64,000 nucleotides of DNA from JAXMCK01 sp046349395 (GTDB taxonomy: Bacteria; Pseudomonadota; Alphaproteobacteria; Geminicoccales; Geminicoccaceae): positions 558,001 through 622,000 of the forward strand of contig JAXMCK010000006.1 in assembly GCA_046349395.1 (NCBI GenBank), read 5' to 3'. Below, piece after piece: positions 37,801-45,502 of this stretch. Position 1 is the first letter of the stretch. Every line of letters begins with the position of its first letter. The notes beneath the pieces were generated by a model. The model had not been told where the DNA came from. It ran no database searches and was given only the letters and a program-made list of their open reading frames with translations. The position numbers and the translations under genes are program-made.

Positions 37801-38546
37801 TCCTCGCCGGCCGCGTCGCCATCGTCACCGGGGCGGGTGCTGGAATCGGCTTTGCCGGTGCCCGGCGCATGGCGCTGGCCGGAGCCAAGGTCGTCATCGC
37901 CGACCGCGACTCCCGCCGCTCCGACGAGGCGGCCGAGCATATCGGCCACGAGGCGATGTCGGTGCCGACGGACGTCACGGACGACAAGGCACTCCAGCAC
38001 CTCGTGACCCGCACCTTGGCCCGCCACGGCCAGATCGACATCCTGCACAATCATGCGGGCGTGCAGATCGAGGGCAATCTGGAAGAGGTCGCGGCCGACG
38101 GCATGGACCGCAGCTGGCAGGTCAATGTCCGCGCCCACTTCATGCTGGCACGCCTCGTCGTCCCGCACATGAAGGTCGCTGGCGGTGGGGTGATCCTCAA
38201 CACTTCGTCCAATTCCGGCGTCATCCACGACGCCGGGATGATCGCCTACTGCACGAGCAAGCACGCCATCATCGCGATGACGAAGCAGATGGCGAAGGAC
38301 TATGCCCGCGACGGCATCCGGGTGAACGCGCTCTGCCCGGGCTGGGTCGACACCGCCTTCAACGAGCCCTTCATGCGCCAGATGGGCGGCCGCGAGGCCC
38401 TGCTGCGCTACGTGGAAAAGGCGATCCCGATGGGCCGGTTCGCCACGCCCGACGAGATCGCCGAGTCGATCCTCTTCCTCGTTTCCGACCGCTCGTCGTT
38501 CATGACCGGCCACGCCATGGTGATCGACGGCGGCGAGTCGCTCTGA
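37797..38546 (+). CDS. Short-chain dehydrogenase/reductase
   Basis: 249 residues. Classical SDR motifs: cofactor loop TGAGAGIG, NHAG, catalytic Tyr-x-x-x-Lys (YCTSKH) with the preceding NTSSNSG serine, and the C-terminal GHAMVIDGG. Asp after the second beta strand (IADRDS) favours NAD over NADP. ATGA overlap couples it to ccmC, an unexpected functional pairing that may only reflect compact packing. Substrate unknown. Confidence 0.92.
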   Translation: MILAGRVAIVTGAGAGIGFAGARRMALAGAKVVIADRDSRRSDEAAEHIGHEAMSVPTDVTDDKALQHLVTRTLARHGQIDILHNHAGVQIEGNLEEVAADGMDRSWQVNVRAHFMLARLVVPHMKVAGGGVILNTSSNSGVIHDAGMIAYCTSKHAIIAMTKQMAKDYARDGIRVNALCPGWVDTAFNEPFMRQMGGREALLRYVEKAIPMGRFATPDEIAESILFLVSDRSSFMTGHAMVIDGGESL

Positions 38547-39508
38547 GCCTTCCGCTGCCGGCCATCGTTGCCCACGCCGACTGGTCGGCCGGGACGACGG
38601 GCCGGGCTCTCGCCGTCGCGATCCGTTCCCCCGGCGGCCGCTACCGGATCGAAGCTCCCCATCTCGGCACGGCCGCCACCGACCGGGTCGACGATCTTCT
38701 CCGGACGAAGAACGTGCCCGTCCTGCTCGGCACCGATTTCCCCATCGGCCTCCCGCTCGCCTACGCAGGGAAGGTCGGCGCCACGCATTTTCCGACTTTC
38801 CTGCGCAGCCTGACGCCCGACGACGATCTCTTCCGACCGGCGCCCAATCCCGTCGAGATCGGGCTGCACCGGCCCTTCTACCCCACCCGCCCGGGGGGTG
38901 CTCGACGCGCCCATCTGGAGCAGGCGCTGGGGCTGCCCTTCGCGGACCTGCTGCGGCGCTGCGATCGGCTGACGAATGCCGCCTGCATGTTCTGGACGCT
39001 GGGTCCGCAACAGTGCGGCCGCGCCGCCCTGGCCGGTTGGCGCGACCTCATCCTCCCTTCCGACGTTCGCCTCTGGCCCTTCGACGGTCCGCTGGAGACG
39101 CTGATCGGCGAAGGCTTCACCGTCGCCGAGACCTATCCGGCTCTGGCCTACCGACGCTTGAGCCTGCCCAGGTTCGCGAAGAGCCGGCAGGTGTCCCGGG
39201 CGATCTGCGCACCCACCTTGCTGGAATGGGCGCACCGAACCGGCGCCGAGATCGACCCCGCGCTCGCCGTCCGGTTGACCGAAGGCTTTCCAGCGACGGC
39301 AGGCGCCGACAACGCGTTCGACGCCACGGTCGGCCTTCTTCACATGCTGGCCCTGCTGCGCGGCCTGCTGCCGATGGTGGAGCCCGAGCGGGGGCCGGCG
39401 CTCATGGCCGAGGGTTGGATGCTCGGCCTCGATCCGCCTACTCCCATTCCTCCCAGTGCAGGTTCTTCTGACGCCGCCAGATCGCGTTCACGACCCAGCG
39501 CGGGATGA
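38543..39508 (+). CDS. Conserved-looking hypothetical protein, probable CTG start
   Basis: About 321 residues. No ATG, GTG or TTG is in frame near the 5' end; CTG at 38543 overlaps the SDR stop (CTGA) and gives (M)SLPLPAIVAHADWSAG, a sensible start just before the first conserved-looking segment. AHADWS near the start and LLGTDFPIGLPLAYAG at about residue 60 recall the acidic RNase-H-like DUF429 family, but I am not sure of that. A long C-terminal helical part ends LLHMLALLRGLLP. Its last 71 bp overlap the convergent small membrane gene. Confidence 0.55.
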   Translation: MSLPLPAIVAHADWSAGTTGRALAVAIRSPGGRYRIEAPHLGTAATDRVDDLLRTKNVPVLLGTDFPIGLPLAYAGKVGATHFPTFLRSLTPDDDLFRPAPNPVEIGLHRPFYPTRPGGARRAHLEQALGLPFADLLRRCDRLTNAACMFWTLGPQQCGRAALAGWRDLILPSDVRLWPFDGPLETLIGEGFTVAETYPALAYRRLSLPRFAKSRQVSRAICAPTLLEWAHRTGAEIDPALAVRLTEGFPATAGADNAFDATVGLLHMLALLRGLLPMVEPERGPALMAEGWMLGLDPPTPIPPSAGSSDAARSRSRPSAG

Positions 39509-39701
39509 AGATGCCTGCGGCGAGAAGGGCGATGGCCTTCAGGACCCCGCTCTTCGTGCCGATCGTCTCGTCCGGACCGAACTTGGCCATCGCCAGCACG
39601 ATCAGGAGCAGCGCGGCTGCGGCGCCGATCAAGGACGCGGCCAGCGCCGCGCTCTTGTACCAACGCCGCATCCGCCATTTGGTCCGCAGCTTGCGGTCCA
39701 T
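39438..39701 (-). CDS. Small two-helix membrane protein
   Basis: 87 residues from the ATG at 39701, chosen because AGGAGG ends 6 bases upstream. A basic N-terminus (MDRKLRTKWRMRRWYKSAA) is followed by two hydrophobic segments (about residues 17-38 and 52-68) and a charged tail RRQKNLHWEEWE. No family recognised. The 3' end overlaps the convergent hypothetical gene. A perfect FNR/FixK-type box lies about 105 bp upstream, which suggests oxygen-dependent control. Confidence 0.65.
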   Translation of the reverse strand: MDRKLRTKWRMRRWYKSAALAASLIGAAAALLLIVLAMAKFGPDETIGTKSGVLKAIALLAAGIFIPRWVVNAIWRRQKNLHWEEWE

Positions 39702-39805
39702 GGCCGGCCTCCTGCACACACGCAGGGTCGACCCTATTCAGAACTCCCGCAGAACTGAACCAGTAATTGAGGATGGCTGATTTTCTTCGCTACATTAGAG
39801 AAAAA

Positions 39806-39819
39806 TTGATTTATATCAA
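39806..39819 (-). promoter_or_regulatory. Perfect FNR/FixK-type box TTGAT-N4-ATCAA
   Basis: TTGATTTATATCAA matches the consensus for Crp-Fnr oxygen regulators (Fnr, Anr, FixK) in all ten specified bases. It sits in a roughly 100-bp AT-rich island between the ends of gloA and the small membrane gene, and the only promoter it can serve is that of the small membrane protein on the minus strand. Confidence 0.65.
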
Positions 39820-39852
39820 AGGTTGTACAAGTCGCTCAATAATTTCTGTTTA

Positions 39853-40272
39853 CTACCATGTGCCGACATTGGGCATCGAGGTCCACGGCTCCTGCGGCGG
39901 CAGCGCTTCGCCCTGCTGCAGCAGCTCGATCGAGATGTTGTCGGGCGTCTTGATGAAGGCCATGCGGCCCTCGCGCGGCGGCCGGTTGATGGTCACACCC
40001 TTGTCCATCAGGCTCTGGCAGGTGGCGTAGATGTCGGGCACCGAGAAGGCGAGGTGGCCGAAATTCCGCCCGCCCGTATAGACCTCGGGGTCCCAGTTGT
40101 AGGTCAGCTCGACCTGCGACTCCGGGTTCTCGTCCGGGGCCACGAACACCAGCGTGAAGCGGCCCTTCTCGTTGTCGATCCGGCGGACCTCCTTCATGCC
40201 GAGCTTCTCGGTGAAGAACTTCACCGATTCGTCCAGGTTCGTCACGCGGACCATGGTGTGCAGATAGCGCAT
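39853..40272 (-). CDS. gloA: Lactoylglutathione lyase (glyoxalase I)
   Basis: 139 residues. All four metal ligands of the Ni-type enzyme are in place: His5, Glu55 (VELTYNW), His73 (FGHLAF) and Glu116 (ISIELLQ). The N-terminal MRYLHTMVRV and GGRNFGHLAFSV are diagnostic. It isomerises the methylglyoxal-glutathione hemithioacetal to S-lactoylglutathione in the cytoplasm. Single gene; no gloB nearby, although an MBL-fold hydrolase is at the window start. Confidence 0.96.
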   Translation of the reverse strand: MRYLHTMVRVTNLDESVKFFTEKLGMKEVRRIDNEKGRFTLVFVAPDENPESQVELTYNWDPEVYTGGRNFGHLAFSVPDIYATCQSLMDKGVTINRPPREGRMAFIKTPDNISIELLQQGEALPPQEPWTSMPNVGTW

Positions 40273-40352
40273 GCGGGATCTCCGGCCGGGCTCTTGGGTG
40301 ACTCCAGGCCCCTATCTAGGCCGGCGATGGACGGGCGGCCAGCGCCGCCGGC

Positions 40353-41432
40353 TCAGACCTGATCGTAGTCGACGACGACCCGGTCGGTCAGCGGGCGCGC
40401 CTGGCAGGCAAGGATGAAGCCCTGCTCCAGCTCCCAGTCCTCCAGCGCGTAGTTGGCCGCCATGGCGACCTTGCCCTCGACGAGCTTCGTCCGGCAGGTG
40501 CAGCACACCCCGCCCTTGCAGGCGAAGGGCAGGTCCGCCCCGGCGTCCAGTGCTGCATCCAGCAGCGAGCGTTCGTTGTAGGGCAGCTTGAAGTCGATCC
40601 GGCGCCCTTCGACCAGCACGGTGACGTCGGCCGCGTCCTTCACGCTCTCGACCACCGCCGGCCCGAGCATCCGCTGCCGCGGCGTGTTCCCCTCGGTCGT
40701 GAAATACTCGAAGTGGATCCGCCGCCGCTCGACGCCCTGCACCTCCAGCGCCGAAGACACGTCGCCGATCATCGGCGCCGGCCCGCAGAGATACCAGGCA
40801 TCGACCGTCTTCGGATCGACGATGTGACGGCAGAGCAGGTCGATCTTGGCGGCGTCGATCCGCCCGTCGTGCAGCGGGATCTCCTGCGGCTCGGCCGAGA
40901 GCACGTGATGCAGCGAGAGCCGCGTCATGTAGCGATTCTTCAGATCCTCCAGCTGCTCGCGGAAGATGATCGAGGCGGTCGTCCGGTTGCCGTAGAGCAG
41001 CACGAACCGGCTCTTCGGCTCGCTGGCCAGCGTGGCGGCGACGATCGCCAGCACCGGCGTGATGCCAGACCCCGCCGCAATCGCCACATGCGTGCGCGCT
41101 GCATTCGGCTCCAGCGGCACGAAGAAGCGTCCCGCCGGCGGCATCGCCTCGATGACGTCACCGACCTTCAGATCCGCGTTCACGTGCCCCGAGAAGCGCC
41201 CCTGCGGCTGCCGCTTCACCGCGATCCAGAGGCCGTCAGCGGGCGAGGCGCTGCAGATCGAGTAGGTCCGCCGCAGCTCCTCGCCCCCTACTTGTGCCTT
41301 CAGGATCAGGTGCTGCCCCGGCGTCCACGCGAACGCGGCGGCCTGCTCGGCCAGCACGTCCAGCCGCACCGCCACGCAATCGTCCGTCTCCGGCCGGATC
41401 TCGGCGACGCGTAAGGGGGTAAAGCGCGACAT
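40353..41432 (-). CDS. paaE: PaaE-like ferredoxin-NADP reductase with C-terminal 2Fe-2S domain
   Basis: 359 residues from MSRFTPLRVAEIRPE. An FNR-type flavin domain (RRTYSICS for FAD, GSGITPVLAI for NADPH) is followed by a plant-type ferredoxin domain with CKGGVCCTC and a last Cys in FILACQ. This is the layout of the phenylacetyl-CoA epoxidase reductase PaaE and of related hydroxylase reductases. PaaE feeds electrons from NADPH to PaaABC, but no paaABCD gene is present, so it may serve another oxygenase. Fold certain, partner uncertain. Confidence 0.82.
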   Translation of the reverse strand: MSRFTPLRVAEIRPETDDCVAVRLDVLAEQAAAFAWTPGQHLILKAQVGGEELRRTYSICSASPADGLWIAVKRQPQGRFSGHVNADLKVGDVIEAMPPAGRFFVPLEPNAARTHVAIAAGSGITPVLAIVAATLASEPKSRFVLLYGNRTTASIIFREQLEDLKNRYMTRLSLHHVLSAEPQEIPLHDGRIDAAKIDLLCRHIVDPKTVDAWYLCGPAPMIGDVSSALEVQGVERRRIHFEYFTTEGNTPRQRMLGPAVVESVKDAADVTVLVEGRRIDFKLPYNERSLLDAALDAGADLPFACKGGVCCTCRTKLVEGKVAMAANYALEDWELEQGFILACQARPLTDRVVVDYDQV

Positions 41433-41505
41433 GGCGGCCCTGACGGCGACATTGTTCTCGGCCGCCGATGCTAGTCCCGGCGAGCCGGAAGTGACCAGCC
41501 CGCGA

Positions 41506-42513
41506 TCAGCCGGGCGCGTAGAAGGCCGGCCGCTCGCGCAGCTCGACCTCCGTCCGCTGCCCCGTCCGCAGCGCGTCGAGTGCCGCGTCGCACACCGCCG
41601 TCGCCGCATAACCGTCCCAGGCGCTGGGCCCCGTCGCCGTGCCCTCTGCCGCCGCCCCGAGCCAGGCCTGGAACTCGATGTCGAACGCCCGCACGAACCG
41701 GTCGCGCCAGTCGAACGGCACGGCCCCGGCGAACCGGCCAGCGCTCTTCACGACCACCGGGCTGTTCTCGGCCAGCTCCACCGTGCCGTCCTCGCCCACG
41801 ACCTCGCCCCGGATGTCGTAGCCGTAGCGGATGTTCACCGACACCTCGACGTCGACGATCGCGCCGCCCGCCATCTCAAAAAGGACGAGCAACGGGTCGC
41901 GCAGGTCGCCCGCATTGCGGTTGCGCCTGGGTACCAGCACCTGCGTCGCGACGATCTCGTCGTCCAGCATCCAGCGGGCGACGTCGACGTCGTGCACCGT
42001 CGTGTCGTTGATCGCCATGTCGCTCGTGTAGTGGCCGGGCACGTCGGCGTTGCGATGGCTGGCGTGCATCATCAAGGGCGTGCCGATCGCCCCGCCCGCC
42101 ACCGCCTCCTTCATCGCCCGGTAGGCCGGATCGTAGCGGCGCATGAACCCCACCTGCACCAGCCGCCGCCCGAACTTCACCTCCGCATCGAGGATGCGCA
42201 GGCACGCCTCCTGCGTCGTCGCCAGCGGCTTTTCGCAGAAGACGGGCTTCCCCGCCGCGATGCAGGCCAGGACGTAGGGCTCGTGCGTCGGGCCCCAGGA
42301 AGTGACCAGCACCGCGTCCACCTGCGGATCCGCGATCAGTTCCTCGCCGGTCCCGAAGGCGCGGGCCCCGATGCCGTCGGAGACACCCTTCGCCCGCCCC
42401 GCATCGACGTCGCTCACCGCGACCACCGACGCACCCGTCACGACCTGCGTCAAGCGCCTGATATGATCCTGCCCGATCATGCCCGTACCGATCACGCCCA
42501 CGCGCACGGCCAT
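41506..42513 (-). CDS. iolG: Gfo/Idh/MocA oxidoreductase, inositol 2-dehydrogenase type
   Basis: 335 residues. N-terminal Rossmann GVIGTGMIGQDHIRRL, the EKPLATT lysine motif near residue 95, and HDVDVARWMLDDE in the catalytic domain. The overall pattern (FMRRYDPAYRAMKEAV, AINDTTVHDVDVARW, VSVNIRYGYDIRGEVVGEDG) fits myo-inositol 2-dehydrogenase. It oxidises inositol or a related polyol with NAD. Other iol genes are absent, so a different polyol is possible. The ABC transporter at 44,576-48,385 may import such compounds. Confidence 0.82.
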   Translation of the reverse strand: MAVRVGVIGTGMIGQDHIRRLTQVVTGASVVAVSDVDAGRAKGVSDGIGARAFGTGEELIADPQVDAVLVTSWGPTHEPYVLACIAAGKPVFCEKPLATTQEACLRILDAEVKFGRRLVQVGFMRRYDPAYRAMKEAVAGGAIGTPLMMHASHRNADVPGHYTSDMAINDTTVHDVDVARWMLDDEIVATQVLVPRRNRNAGDLRDPLLVLFEMAGGAIVDVEVSVNIRYGYDIRGEVVGEDGTVELAENSPVVVKSAGRFAGAVPFDWRDRFVRAFDIEFQAWLGAAAEGTATGPSAWDGYAATAVCDAALDALRTGQRTEVELRERPAFYAPG

Positions 42514-42556
42514 GCCGGCCTCCCCCGCTTTGTTTTCGGCTGGGCCCTTCCTGCCC

Positions 42557-43168
42557 TCAGCGGGCGGCGAACGCCAGCTTCACTCCCAACGCCGCAAAGG
42601 CGGCGGCGAAGCTGCGCCGCATCCAGGCCATGACGGCCGGCCGGCCCAGGACCTTGGTGCGCACGGCCGCCGCGAAGAGGCCGTAGACGACGAATACGGC
42701 GAAGGTGATCAGCATGAACACTCCGCCCAGCTCCAGCATCCGTCCGAGCGGGTTCGGATCGGTGTCGCTGACGAACTGCGGCAGGAAGGCCAGGAAGAAG
42801 ATCGAAAGTTTCGGGTTCAGGAGGTTGATCAGGACCGCCTCGACGATCACCCTCGTCGCCTTCAGCGGCGCCTTGTCCCCGTTTACCTGCAGCGCCCCGT
42901 GCTCCCGCAGCGTCCGCCACGCCATGTAGAGCAGGTAGGCCACGCCCAGATATTTCAGGACCGCGAAGGCGAAGGCACTCGTGTGCAGCACGGCCGCGAG
43001 GCCCAGCACGGCGGCGGTCATGTGCGGCAGGCACCCCAGCGTGCAGCCGAAGGCCGCGATCACACTCGCCCGCGGCCCCCGCGAGAGCCCCGCACCCAGC
43101 GTGTAGAGGACACCCGTCCCCGGCGAGGCGACCACGATCAGCGACGTCAGCAGGAACTCGATGCCCAA
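42557..43168 (-). CDS. LysE/RhtB family amino acid exporter
   Basis: 203 residues. The start is a TTG: AGGAGG ends 5 bases upstream and the protein then begins MGIEFLLTSLIVVASPGTGVLYTLGAGLSRG, matching LysE-family N-termini. Motifs PGTGVLYT, LKYLGVAYLLYMAWRTLR and NLLNPKLSIFFLAFLPQF with six helices are clear. It exports an amino acid or related metabolite; substrate not deducible. Confidence 0.9.
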   Translation of the reverse strand: MGIEFLLTSLIVVASPGTGVLYTLGAGLSRGPRASVIAAFGCTLGCLPHMTAAVLGLAAVLHTSAFAFAVLKYLGVAYLLYMAWRTLREHGALQVNGDKAPLKATRVIVEAVLINLLNPKLSIFFLAFLPQFVSDTDPNPLGRMLELGGVFMLITFAVFVVYGLFAAAVRTKVLGRPAVMAWMRRSFAAAFAALGVKLAFAAR

Positions 43169-43285
43169 CTCCGCCTCCTGGACGTTTGTCCTTCCGGGCC
43201 ACAGCATGCGGACCGAGCGTCGAGGGTGCCTTGCACGCCCTCTCCGGTCAACGCAGCCGAGATCCGGCCGCCAGGGAGTGTGCGC

Positions 43286-44179
43286 ATGAGTTCGACCGAC
43301 ATGCCCTTCTACGAGAGCTCGAACGGCGACGTCTGGCTTCTCGTGCGCGATCCCGCCTCCGGGCGGCAGCTCGTCCAGCACCGGGCCAACCCGTCGTCGG
43401 GCGGGCGGGTCAGCGAGATCGAGATCGACACACTTCTGAGCCCCAGCCGCCGGCACAGTGCTGAGGCCCAGGCGCTGGAGCAACTGCTCGGCACCAAGGC
43501 CGACACCCCGGCCGAGCCTGCCCGATCCGTCGGTGCCTCGCTCACCGACCGCCTGGAAGCCTGCTACACCGGCGTCGTCCACGACGTGATGCGCGGCATG
43601 GGCCTCAGGGACTTCACCTTCCCGCCCGAGCTTCGCCCCATCATGCCCGAGCGGGCCATGGCCGGGCCCGCCTTTACCGTGCTGGGCCGCTCCGCACCCG
43701 ACGCCGACCCGCACGAGACTCTGCTGGCCTGGACCGGACTCCTCTCCAAGGCTCCGTCGGGCTCGGTCTGGATCTGCCAGCCGAACGACCGCTCGATCGC
43801 CCAGATGGGCGAGCTGTCGGCCGAGACGCTGAAGAACAAGGGGGTCCGCGGCTGCGTCGTCGACGGCCTAATCCGCGACACCAACTTCCTCCTCGACATC
43901 GGCTTCCAGGCCTGGTGCCGCGGCTTCACGCCGAAGGACATCGTCGGTCGCTGGCTGCCCGTCGCCACCGACGTGCAGATCGAGATCGGCGAGGTGCGGA
44001 TCGCCCCCGGCGACCATCTCGTCGGCGACCGCGACGGCCTGATCCGCGTCCCCTCGGACCTGCTCGAGGAGATCGTCACGAAGTCCGAGGCCGCGATCGC
44101 GACCGAGAGCCAGATCCGCCGCGCCATCCTGGACGGCGTCGACCCGCAGGAGGCGTATCTGCGCTACGGCAAGTTCTGA
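43286..44179 (+). CDS. RraA-domain protein with fused N-terminal small domain
   Basis: 297 residues. Residues 1-75 (YESSNGDVWLLVRDPASG, SGGRVSEIEIDTLLS, QALEQLLGT) look like a small stand-alone alphaproteobacterial hypothetical family. Residues 85-297 form an RraA-like/4-hydroxy-4-methyl-2-oxoglutarate aldolase-type domain with GVRGCVVDGLIRDT and the metal-proximal GDHLVGDRDGLIRVP. No ATG, GTG or TTG is in frame within the linker, so the fusion is a true single reading frame. RraA-like enzymes cleave or decarboxylate keto-acids; the activity here is unproven. Confidence 0.85.
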   Translation: MSSTDMPFYESSNGDVWLLVRDPASGRQLVQHRANPSSGGRVSEIEIDTLLSPSRRHSAEAQALEQLLGTKADTPAEPARSVGASLTDRLEACYTGVVHDVMRGMGLRDFTFPPELRPIMPERAMAGPAFTVLGRSAPDADPHETLLAWTGLLSKAPSGSVWICQPNDRSIAQMGELSAETLKNKGVRGCVVDGLIRDTNFLLDIGFQAWCRGFTPKDIVGRWLPVATDVQIEIGEVRIAPGDHLVGDRDGLIRVPSDLLEEIVTKSEAAIATESQIRRAILDGVDPQEAYLRYGKF

Positions 44180-44251
44180 GCTGCGTCGCCGCGCACGCTA
44201 CCAATCGGCCGTCCGAAAGTTGATGTTCTGATCCCTTTCGGAGGCAATGCC

Positions 44252-44566
44252 ATGGACGACGATCTCCGCCGTGCGGTCGAGCACCGCGCCTATGTGATCT
44301 GGCAGGAGGCCGGCTGCCCCGACGGCTGCGCCGACGAGCATTGGCGACAGGCCGAGGCCGAACTCGCCGTGCCGGCCGCCGACCGGCTCGACGCGCCCAC
44401 CGCCGACCTCCAGCGCTCGGTCGACGAGGCCGTTCCCGACGCCGAGAAGCTGTCGGATCGCGCCGACGAGAATCCCATCAGCGAGCAGGTCGAGAAGGCG
44501 GGCCGAAGAACGACCCCCAAACCGGCCCGCTCCACCCTGAAGGGCGGCGCCAAGGTCGCGCGCTGA
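44252..44566 (+). CDS. DUF2934 family small protein
   Basis: 104 residues. The N-terminal ~40 residues (HRAYVIWQEAGCPDGCADEHWRQAEAEL) match the DUF2934 pattern of a short helix-turn-helix-like hairpin common in alphaproteobacteria, function unknown. The tail is charged and disordered (KPARSTLKGGAKVAR). A GGAGG site precedes the ATG. It converges on the ABC permease gene, 9 bp apart. Confidence 0.82.
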   Translation: MDDDLRRAVEHRAYVIWQEAGCPDGCADEHWRQAEAELAVPAADRLDAPTADLQRSVDEAVPDAEKLSDRADENPISEQVEKAGRRTTPKPARSTLKGGAKVAR

Positions 44567-44575
44567 GCGGAACGA

Positions 44576-45502
44576 CTACTTCACGGCACCGGCGGTGAGG
44601 CCCTTGATGATGTAGCGCTCGAGGAAGATCCCGATCACCGCCAAGGGTAGGATGGCCGCCGAGGACAGGGCGGCCATCGACCACCAGTTGATCCCCTGCG
44701 AGCCCGTCTGGCTCGCCACCATGACGGGCAGGGTCTTGGCGTTGGTGCTGGTGAGCAGGGCGGCCAGGAAATACTCGTTCCAGCACAGCACGACCGAGAG
44801 GATGAAGGCCGCCACCATCCCCGGGAGCGCGATGGGCAGCACGATGCGCAGGAACGCCCCCCAGATCGAGCAGCCGTCGACCAGGGCCGCCTGCTCCAGC
44901 TCGATCGGGATCGTGTCGAACTGGTCCTTCATGATCCAGATCACGATCGGCAGCACCATCAACGCGTAGATCATGACGAGGCCGGTGCGGGTGTCGAGGA
45001 GCGCCAGTTCCTTGTAGAGGACGAGGAAGGGCATCGCGAGCACGACCGGCGGCAGGATCAGCTGCGACAGGAACCAGAACGAGATGTCCTTGTTGCGCAT
45101 CGGCCCGAACCGGTACTGGAACCGGCTGAGCCCGTAGGCCGCCAGCGAGCCGATGACGACGGCGAGCCCGGCCCCGCCCAGCGACATGACGATGCTGTTC
45201 CCGAACCGCTTCAGGAACTCCTCGCGCACGGTCGAGGTCTGGAAGATCGTGTCGGGCGAGAGCCCGAGCGACCGCCACCCCTTCCAGTCCGGCGTGAAGT
45301 CGACCCAGGGGATGAGGTGCCCCTGCGTGACGTCGACCGCCACCTTGAACGACGTCGTGATCGTCCAATAGATCGGGAACAGGCAGATGAACGCCCACAA
45401 GGAGAGCGTGCCGTAGATCAGCACCCGGCCGATCAGGTGCCTGACCCGCCGCGCTCGCTCGCTGGCATCCGCCTGCTCGCCGGTGAGCACGGCCGTCGCC
45501 AT
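44576..45502 (-). CDS. Sugar-type ABC transporter permease (MalG-like)
   Basis: 308 residues, six helices. The MalG-type N-terminus (TLSLWAFICLFPIYWTITTSFK) and EAA loop (EQAALVDGCSIWGAFLRIVLPIALPG) are present, and the protein ends ERYIIKGLTAGAVK, the usual end of this family. The start codon shares a base with the stop of the partner permease. No ATPase gene lies in the operon. Confidence 0.93.
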   Translation of the reverse strand: MATAVLTGEQADASERARRVRHLIGRVLIYGTLSLWAFICLFPIYWTITTSFKVAVDVTQGHLIPWVDFTPDWKGWRSLGLSPDTIFQTSTVREEFLKRFGNSIVMSLGGAGLAVVIGSLAAYGLSRFQYRFGPMRNKDISFWFLSQLILPPVVLAMPFLVLYKELALLDTRTGLVMIYALMVLPIVIWIMKDQFDTIPIELEQAALVDGCSIWGAFLRIVLPIALPGMVAAFILSVVLCWNEYFLAALLTSTNAKTLPVMVASQTGSQGINWWSMAALSSAAILPLAVIGIFLERYIIKGLTAGAVK

